This document shows, in pieces, positions 57,661 through 64,000 of a stretch of DNA of 64,000 nucleotides. Source of the stretch: Cyprinodon diabolis (Eukaryota; Chordata; Actinopteri; Cyprinodontiformes; Cyprinodontidae). Below the pieces are notes generated by a model. The model saw only the letters and a program-made list of their open reading frames with translations. It had not been told where the DNA came from and did not search any database. A program made the translations under genes and the position numbers. The DNA is taken from contig CM060068.1 in NCBI GenBank assembly GCA_030533445.1, positions 32,039,510-32,103,509 of the forward strand, read 5' to 3'. The stretch's first letter is position 1, and every line of letters begins with the position of its first letter.

Positions 57661-57828
57661 CACAAGAGCACAGCATTTACCATTAGAGAAATGAATGTCA
57701 CCTGCAATGTCTTAAAATAACTATTTGCTCCCTTACAGATAGCTATCTTCTGTTATTGCAATTTTTTGCCAACAAAGTAAATTTGATACCAAAAATAAGC
57801 TGAGTTATTATACAATATTAATAATAAT
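57661..57828. other. AT-rich intron spacer
   Basis: No feature seen. Confidence 0.5.
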
Positions 57829-58030
57829 TGAACTTCATTTATGTCACATTGGAGAAATTAATCTCAGCATTTAACCCATCCCCTTGAGGAGCAGTGGGCT
57901 TCAATTGTACGGCGCTAAGGGAGCAGTGTGGGGTTAAGGGTTTTGCTCAGAGAGCCAGAGTGACAGTCTGTGGGTGTGGGGTTCGAACCCAGAACCTCAG
58001 GATTCCAAGGCTGCCACTAGGCTGCCAGTC
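57829..58030. repeat. SINE-like teleost repeat, copy 3
   Basis: Best preserved of the three: CACATTGGAGAAATTAATCTC, GAGGAGCAGTGGGCTTC, GTGGGGTTAAGGG, GAACCTCAGGATTCCAAGG. Its GGGTTCGAACCC (57979-57990) matches the tRNA B-box core and is a 12-bp palindrome. Confidence 0.82.
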
Positions 58031-58610
58031 CTGCACTACAATGCAGCACTTTAACTATTGGGAAAAAAGCAACTTATACTACATCAGTCTGATGTGACAA
58101 ACACCCCTACATTTTAAGTATCGAACAACTGTGATGAACAAGTCTTACTTTCCCTAACCACATCCAGGGCTAATTATCTCCTGGTGTATAAAAAATTAAC
58201 TACTTAAATAGAACCCGTCCCTCTTCATGAAGTAGGCTAGAACATCTCAGAAGAACTTCATTCTGAACCAAATGATCAGTTTAATGATCCTTATTTTATT
58301 GTTAAAATAATTCTCAACTATTAGTAATTGAATAATTATTAACTTGCGTCTACAGACTGTATTTGCTAAAGAAACAAGAATTTATGAACAAATATTAAGC
58401 CGTACTGTACATTAATGATTAAAAAATATATATTTTGTCTCTAAATAAGCTACTGTATATCTGGATCTCAACTGGAGTTTTGGAAAATTTAATAGATTTT
58501 TTTCATTTTGTTTTCTGACATTTGCAATACATTGCAAATGTGGAATAGATGTTACCTTTTCTTCACTTTTGTAGTGTATTATGATCATTAATTAGAGTAC
58601 CTCTTAGACT
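58031..58610. other. AT-rich intron
   Basis: No exon or repeat family recognised. Confidence 0.5.
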
Positions 58611-58720
58611 TAGACAGAACTTTATTGATTCCTTGGGAAGACTCCCTCCGGAAATTAAGGTTACCAGCAGCTTACAGGGCAAAAAAGTATTAAGTAAAAT
58701 TAAGTTAAAATTAAGCAACA
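58611..58720. repeat. TTTATTGAT-type retroelement 3' fragment
   Basis: AGAACTTTATTGATTCCTTGGGAAGACTCCC...GGAAATTAAGGTTACCAGCAGC parallels the fish repeat CTTTATTGATCCC...GGGAAATTGAGGTTCCAGCAGC. It is followed by an A-rich AATTAAG run. Confidence 0.6.
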
Positions 58721-58729
58721 AAAAAGTAC

Positions 58730-58880
58730 AAAAAATATCCACTGGACTTGGTTTTCAAGATTTGAAGACGTTTCGCCACCTCTCCAGGAAGCTTTCTCAA
58801 TTCAAATGTCTGGATCCGCAGTGAGTTTGAGTCTTATATGGACAAGGCCTTGTATTGCTTGGAAACATGCAAATGGTAAC
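58730..58880 (-). repeat. Penelope-like element fragment
   Basis: CCACTGGACTTGGTTTTCAAGA...GAAGACGTTTCGCCACCTCTCCAGGAAGC...CTCAATTC is the antisense of a phrase near the end of fish Penelope elements (GAGAGGCGAAACGTCTTC...AACCAAGTCCAG). No GIY-YIG or reverse-transcriptase coding remains. Confidence 0.55.
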
Positions 58881-58884
58881 CGAT

Positions 58885-58930
58885 GAATGGGTCGTTTAGT
58901 CCATTATGGGTGGAACTAAACGACCCATTC
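58885..58930. repeat. perfect 16-bp inverted repeat
   Basis: GAATGGGTCGTTTAGT (58885-58900) and ACTAAACGACCCATTC (58915-58930) pair without mismatch across a 14-nt loop. It adjoins the Penelope-like fragment and may belong to it. Confidence 0.92.
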
Positions 58931-59530
58931 AATACAATACATAAGATTAATCAATCTAGCTGCTTTTTAAGTAATACTTTACACATAACAGTTCAAAACA
59001 AAGTAAATGTCATCTTTCAATCTAGAAAAAGATTGTTTTCACGGCTGGAGGACTATAGTGAACTTATTTAAGCAAACTATAATTGAATGACTGAATAAGA
59101 ACCCCCCAAAAAAGCTTGTTGGATAGTCAAATTGCCAGTTTTAATCCAAATTATATACTATAATGCAACCTTAAACAGACCAATTATGACTGAAAGGCAT
59201 CCAGTTTTGTTAAGGGAAGCTCAGACTACCATAAGCAGCACTCTAGGTCACATGACTGTCTTTCAAATTTCATAGGCACTTTTTGAAAATTGCCACACAG
59301 AGCATCAATACTCACCAAGTGCTGTATATTGACGTGAAAAATCCTTTGCTACAGTATATCTCAAATAAAGCTAATGCTTTGGACAAAAATGCACAGTGTT
59401 GCTTTTAGTGACAAAAAAGAAAAATAGGAAAGTTTCACTGAGGAAAGAAATATTTGACTTCACTAAATGTTTGTTCTTTTAGACTACATATAGCTGCTGT
59501 TGTAAGATGAGCTACATTGTAATATTTATA
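58931..59530. other. AT-rich intron
   Basis: No feature recognised. Confidence 0.5.
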
Positions 59531-59945
59531 TGTTCTCAGCATGCAATTAGTATGTCACTTTGAGCTGCGGAGTGGATCATAATCTGCCGGTCCACCGATT
59601 AGGCTTAAAATAGTTTCCAATGTACACCAGGTGATTTACTGTCACTTCTTTGTCCCTGCCCCTCCCCTTTCAGTCCTCCTGCTTGTCGTAAGGTTAGCCC
59701 ACCCTGTAATTGATACTAAATTCATCATGATGCGGATCGCACAGTTCAAGTGCTTTAGTGTACCTAGGAGTTTAGTTGTTCTCTTCCCTGGTTGGTCGTC
59801 GCCTTCAACAGTCCATGCGTAAAATTAGGCAGTCGTGCTCATTGACAGTGTCTCAATTCCTTTTATGCCCTGATAAATAAACCGTTTCCATTGTTTTCCT
59901 TTAACACTAAAGACACAAAAATTAAGCGTTATATTTGTTATTTTA
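59531..59945. promoter_or_regulatory. candidate CNE 29
   Basis: CATGCAATTAGTATGTC, GATCATAATCTGCCGGTCC, CTGTAATTGATACTAAATTC and CTGATAAATAAACCG. Unique, moderate GC. Confidence 0.5.
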
Positions 59946-59989
59946 TCAGTGATAGAGAAAGTTTTTTTTTTTTATTATTGTGAACCGAC
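59946..59989. other. T-rich spacer
   Basis: Homopolymer T at 59961-59973. Confidence 0.6.
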
Positions 59990-60760
59990 ATGAAGTTAAT
60001 CTGATTTTAATTTAATTATCCGAGTTATTGCGGAGGGCACAGGCATTGGGGTGTTTGTTGTAAGAATGTTCTGACATTGGCGCAGGTATGGGGCAGCTAG
60101 CATGTTAATTAATGATGAAGATCCTGACAATATGCAGAGGCATGACAGCGTTAAGCCAGTCGGCTGCTGCTTCCTTTGCATATTAATAGATCCTTCATTA
60201 TTATTTAATATGACAGCTGCTCCAAGGGCTACCATCAGACCTTGTCTCCGTTATTTGCTGTTTTGTGCTCCCCATGTGACAGTGCCATGCTACTCTCTGT
60301 TTGTTTGAAACTGCTTTTTTTTGGTGTGGCTCACTACATGATGTGCTGTTTGTTTTGTGCTCCGGAGGATTCTCCCTCCTCTGTGCTCTGGTATCAGAAA
60401 AGTGTCTGAATCTAAAGGTGACTTTGAAAGAATATATGATGCTGGATTGTTTTGTTTGCATAGTAATGAATGCAGATTAGCGATGGTAGGTACTGGCCTT
60501 GTCGACGTTCAGACTTCTGGGGGCTAATAGACCTGTTGGTGGGTACCGGCATCCCCCGTACACATTATGCGGATATGACAATCGATCTGGTGAAATGAAA
60601 CAATTACCAAAACAAAAAGATTTTCGTTCACTCAGTCAAAGGCAGGATGAGGGATGTGGCTGGAGGATGAAAAAAGGATAAATGTGATCACTCAGTTCAT
60701 TTCAGAATAGCAGAAATCAATTCCTTGGCTTTTGATTTATGCATTTGTTCAACACCTGTT
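59990..60760. promoter_or_regulatory. candidate CNE cluster 30
   Basis: GATTTTAATTTAATTATCCG, TTAATTAATGATG at 60105-60117, TTTGCATATTAATA at 60175-60188 (POU-like), CTTCATTATTATTTAATATGAC, and GTGTACGGGGGATGCCGG on the - strand around 60546-60563. 60000-60480 is the core; the 17-mer at 60535-60551 is shared with 56205-56221. Confidence 0.57.
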
Positions 60761-61360
60761 GCCCCCTCTATAGGGCTGCTACAAGATCTTGGGATGGTTG
60801 AAGTTTGCGTTATGAATCCCTTTATGGCAATATACCACTTTATTTGGTGGAGCAGAAGAAAGTAGTACTCAAGCTACCCTGTTATGTTGACAAAGTCTCT
60901 TAAAAAAAAAGTTATTTTCTTTAGCTGACACCTTTTAGATGGCTTTATAAGGTATTTTTTGTCTGGCAAATGGAAAGAGTAGTTTTCTTGAAAACTGAAA
61001 GTGTGGCTCAAGTTTCTCCTATCGTACTCTAATATAACCATGGGCAAGCGACTAATTCAAGTGGGCTACAGATCTGCATATCTTGGTGATTGGATGAATA
61101 TGGCGAAAGTGTAATTTATTCTGAGTGGTAAGTATATATTAAAAAGTGCTAAAAAGATTCAGTCAATTTATCATAATTCGAGTGATGTTTGACTCATTTC
61201 CAGTCAAAAAAATTGATTGAATGGAAATAAATATTTCTCATCTCATGCAATCATTTTAAGACTGAACTATTTGTAGAATCCAACTTATAATAATTGTTAG
61301 TCGAAAAAATATATCATCTTGTTTCTGTAAACCCAATATTCGATGTTATTGTCTCATGAA
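60761..61360. other. intron, mixed
   Basis: 61040-61115 (GGCAAGCGACTAATTCAAGTGGG...GATGAATATGGCGAAAG) is somewhat enhancer-like. The rest is AT-rich. Confidence 0.4.
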
Positions 61361-62760
61361 CTGGATGTACTGCCACACCCTTGCTTCTCCTAAACGCATT
61401 TATTCCCTTTTTCTTTATTTTATTGCTTCTCCACTAAATCCGGTCTACCTTGGAGGACAGAGCGGCTGAGTTGCTATAAACTGTGGCATTTCTCACAAGT
61501 CAGAGAGCTCCACTGCGGCACTCCCTGTGAGCGGCTCCTGATTTGTGGGGGGAATTTATCACACAAACAGCCCAGAGGTGATTTCAATATTTACTCGGCA
61601 GTCTGTTCTGCATACGTCTCATTTGGAAAACAGTTGACTCTTGCCCATTATACACAAATGAAGGCTGACCTTCAGACTGGGCAGAGGCCACATTCATTAT
61701 GTGAAGAAGTATCACCTTCTTATGAGGCGGAGCCCCCCCAACCCCCCCATCTTTCTTTTCTTATGCATATGGAACAGCAACCAGGGTCCGTTGCAAACGA
61801 GAGGGCCCAGGCTGACATGATGTATACTGTACGTCAATATGGTACTGATGTATTTTAAGATGCAAACAAGGCTTTAAATTATATGCACCTCCATGTCACC
61901 GGCTCAGAGTGACTCTCACCATCTGGGCTACGGATGAGAAAAGAGGCTGTCCAGGCCCGGTGTGCTCCGGCGTGCATGTTTTTTCTGTGTGTTTGCATCT
62001 ATTAGAGGCACGTGTACGTTTCCCACCTCTCCTTGTACTCATGTCTCCTCTCAATGCATTGCTAATAGCTGCGTTGAATCCCATCACCGTGACGTGACAG
62101 CTTAGTGATGATAAACGCAGACGCTGCTTTGTTCTGCGTCAAATGTAAGCCAAACCTGCATATCAACTACAAACAGCTCCCGTAAAAAGGGAACAGGTGA
62201 TATACAATATTGTGGGGAAGAGTTATAAGAGTAATAGGTACATATCTTCTATTTTTTCTTTTTTGCTTTGCGTCTTTGATTTCTTCACAGGGTTTGGAAA
62301 GAAGAGTTGCGGGTCTCTCCTGAGAGTCACCGGGCCTGGAGGAGCTTTAGCACTATATCAGTCCCTGCTGTTTGAAACCAGCCTCATGAATAAAGATTTC
62401 AGTCACGTTCAATACACCAGAACCCGGGAACTACCACAATGACAAACCAGTGCTTTATGATCTCTGCAGTGTGCCCGGCATACGTGCATATATAATCTCC
62501 CTCTCCCTATATCAATCATAGCAGGTTCGTTTTGATTGATGTTGGACAACCGTGTCACAACTTGCTATTCTACGGCGTGTTTGGGGGATCACGGTGGAAA
62601 TATGAATGATTATTTAAAATGTGATGTCAATATTCATTTAGTCTACTCAGGAGGAACAGCAGCCTTTGGCATGAGCAGATGCATGCAAAATTCTCTAAGC
62701 TATTTGGCACTTTGTCCGAAAATTTTCAAGTGATACGCATAAAAACCCATGCAGGGTAAT
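61361..62760. promoter_or_regulatory. candidate CNE cluster 31
   Basis: 61435-61860: unique with CGGCTGAGTTGCTATAAACTGTGGC, GATTTCAATATTTACTCGGC and CCATTATACACAAATG. 61900-62120: CTGTCCAGGCCCGG, CAATGCATTGCTAATAGC. 62270-62760 continues with GAGTCACCGGGCCTGGAGG and TTGATTGATGTTGG. A C-rich spot lies at 61734-61747. Short open frames on both strands show no coding pattern. Confidence 0.53.
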
Positions 62761-64000
62761 TGGTTTATGGTTTTCTTCAAGGTATGGTGAAACAGGATAA
62801 AACAGGAAAAGCCCTTTTTACCCAAAACGCAGATTTTCATGGTTAGATTTATTGTGTGGCGAGTAGTGAGAAAGATTCTCAATGCATGAAAACCTCAACT
62901 AAAATATCAAAGTATTAGCAGAAATATTTAAAAGGTTCTAGTTAATTTTTATTTAAAAAAACAAAACAAGAAAAGAACACATTTAAATATATTAATATTA
63001 CTCCATACATCATAAAGCATATTAATACTCTTAAAAACAATTTGTAACATTAGTTGCTGTTTTAAAGCTTAGCTCTTCTTACCCCTTCTGTGAATAACGA
63101 GTGGTTTTCCTTTAGGTTCAACACCATGATCGTCCATGCATTTTGGTAAAACATTTTTGAAATAAATTCATTTGTATATCTCGGTAGAGTGAAAAATAAC
63201 CAAGTACCTTTCAGCCAGCTGACAGGAAGTGTGTAGCAACATGTAGATAAGGGCTACCATTGTATTACACTCCCTACAGTAGAGATGATGCTGGCTTGCT
63301 CCCGTTAGCTTGTTGGCTCACGGCAGGAAGAGCTTCTAATGAAGGATGGGGCTTGGTCTGCTCTTTATTTCAATTCTGAAATAGTTGCCAACAGTCTCTT
63401 CCTTGGTTTGATAGCTTTGATGTGGCAAAAAAAATATCAAATTTTGGGAAGTTGGGACATTTTTTTCTCCGTCATGCCTTTTGTCAACTGGAATAGCAGT
63501 AGTCTTTTCTCCTGTTGTTTAATTTCCAAGTTTGACTTCTACTCCCTGGCAGTTGAAGAGAAATTCATAGAAAAGCTGCACCTTCACATAAGCAGCATAT
63601 TTCAAAGTAAAAAAAAAAAGTTGCTGCTTAAAATCCAGAAAATACGACATATATTCTTCTGTGACTTTTTCCATTTCTTTCAAAAGCTTTATTTTTAAGA
63701 ACATTTTAAAGCATATAAATAATACTATTACTCTGTTCAACATTGTTTATATATTTTTGTATTTTTTTATGATCAATAAATATGTATCTTACTTGATAAC
63801 ATTACTAAACTAGAGGTGCATCCTTAACCTGTCCAAACATTGAAACTATTTGATTTTCCCCCTTTGAGAATTATAGTTTATCCTAGTGTCATATGGATAA
63901 TTTTTTAATTGTCAGAGAGGATTTTATGCTCATGTATTCCACTTTATGTCCATGTCATCTAAAGACACTCTTTAGAATCAGTTTGGCGTGCCATGTAGGC
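62761..64000. other. AT-rich intron to window end
   Basis: Low-GC with A-runs (63608-63620). The 119-codon open frame at 63339-63698 is rich in F, L, K and S from AT composition. No exon seen. Confidence 0.5.

Larger units (their letters stand above)
53944..64000 (+). other. dach1: dach1 intron 2 (5' part; end lies outside the window)
   Basis: No downstream exon was seen. The next DACH1 exon would encode an LTAAAAA-type alanine run and the MKVKKIKLEAM motif; no such reading occurs up to 64000. The intron holds transposon fragments near the exon and several candidate enhancer blocks further on. Confidence 0.85.

Noticed and set aside
63339..63698. 119-codon open frame near the window end
   Set aside because: F/L/K/S-rich from AT composition; no motif; overlaps an opposite-strand frame.

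Overview
This window reads as nuclear DNA from a teleost fish and lies inside one large developmental gene, dach1 (dachshund family transcriptional cofactor). The anchor is a single 116-bp coding exon at 53828-53943 on the + strand. It has consensus splice sites, and its peptide (SSRPGRPPKRTQSV...IIPH-type linker ending IPPTG) follows directly after the Dachbox-N domain in vertebrate DACH1 and is not the DACH2 version. Positions 1-53827 are therefore intron 1 (at least its 3' part) and 53944-64000 are the start of intron 2. No other exon, rRNA or tRNA gene, CRISPR array, operon or bacterial-type signal was found. The short open frames elsewhere have no codon structure or homology that I recognise.

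Teleost origin is supported by the repeats: Tc1/mariner relics, a PIF/Harbinger MITE with a TTA duplication, a hAT fragment with a BED zinc finger, a CACTGCAA-ended MITE, a Penelope-like fragment, a solo LTR, and three copies of a B-box-containing SINE-like repeat. A percomorph is my best guess, but the species cannot be read from the window.

Most of the window is intron with two textures. (a) Blocks of unique, moderate-GC sequence carry homeodomain (TAATTA, TAATCC), POU octamer (ATGCAAAT), SOX, TEAD, RFX and PBX/MEIS-like words. (b) AT-rich, low-complexity or transposon-derived sequence lies between them. The human DACH1 introns and flanks are a known gene desert full of conserved enhancers shared with fish. 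I therefore call the (a) blocks candidate conserved non-coding elements (CNEs). This rests on texture and locus knowledge; no alignment was possible, and the edges are approximate to 50-100 bp. The densest blocks are 1-1400, 4860-6200, 18041-19070, 21281-22270, 23321-24960, 25925-27650, 28620-29300, 29990-31470, 36491-38040, 40181-42420, 47290-48980, 53091-53720, 55481-56310, 57171-57660, 59990-60760 and 61361-62760.

Layout of the mobile DNA: hAT composite at 3.1-4.0 kb, CACTGCAA MITE at 9.3 kb, unclassified repeat copy A plus a Harbinger MITE at 15.0-15.7 kb, Tc1 relics at 19.5, 25.0, 27.7 and 38.5 kb, a two-copy higher-order GGAA/GGAT array at 42.4-42.9 kb, a young Tc1/mariner DD36E element at 44.5-45.7 kb, a solo LTR at 46.1-46.6 kb, repeat copy B at 51.8 kb (inverted relative to A), a hAT-like remnant just behind the exon at 54.0-54.3 kb, and retroelement fragments with a perfect 16-bp hairpin at 58.6-58.9 kb. 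The only protein-coding remains besides the exon are transposase pseudogenes. Nothing here looks like a new multi-gene system. The most interesting material is regulatory: a perfect 23-bp palindrome of two bicoid-type sites in intron 1 and the overall density of candidate enhancers.
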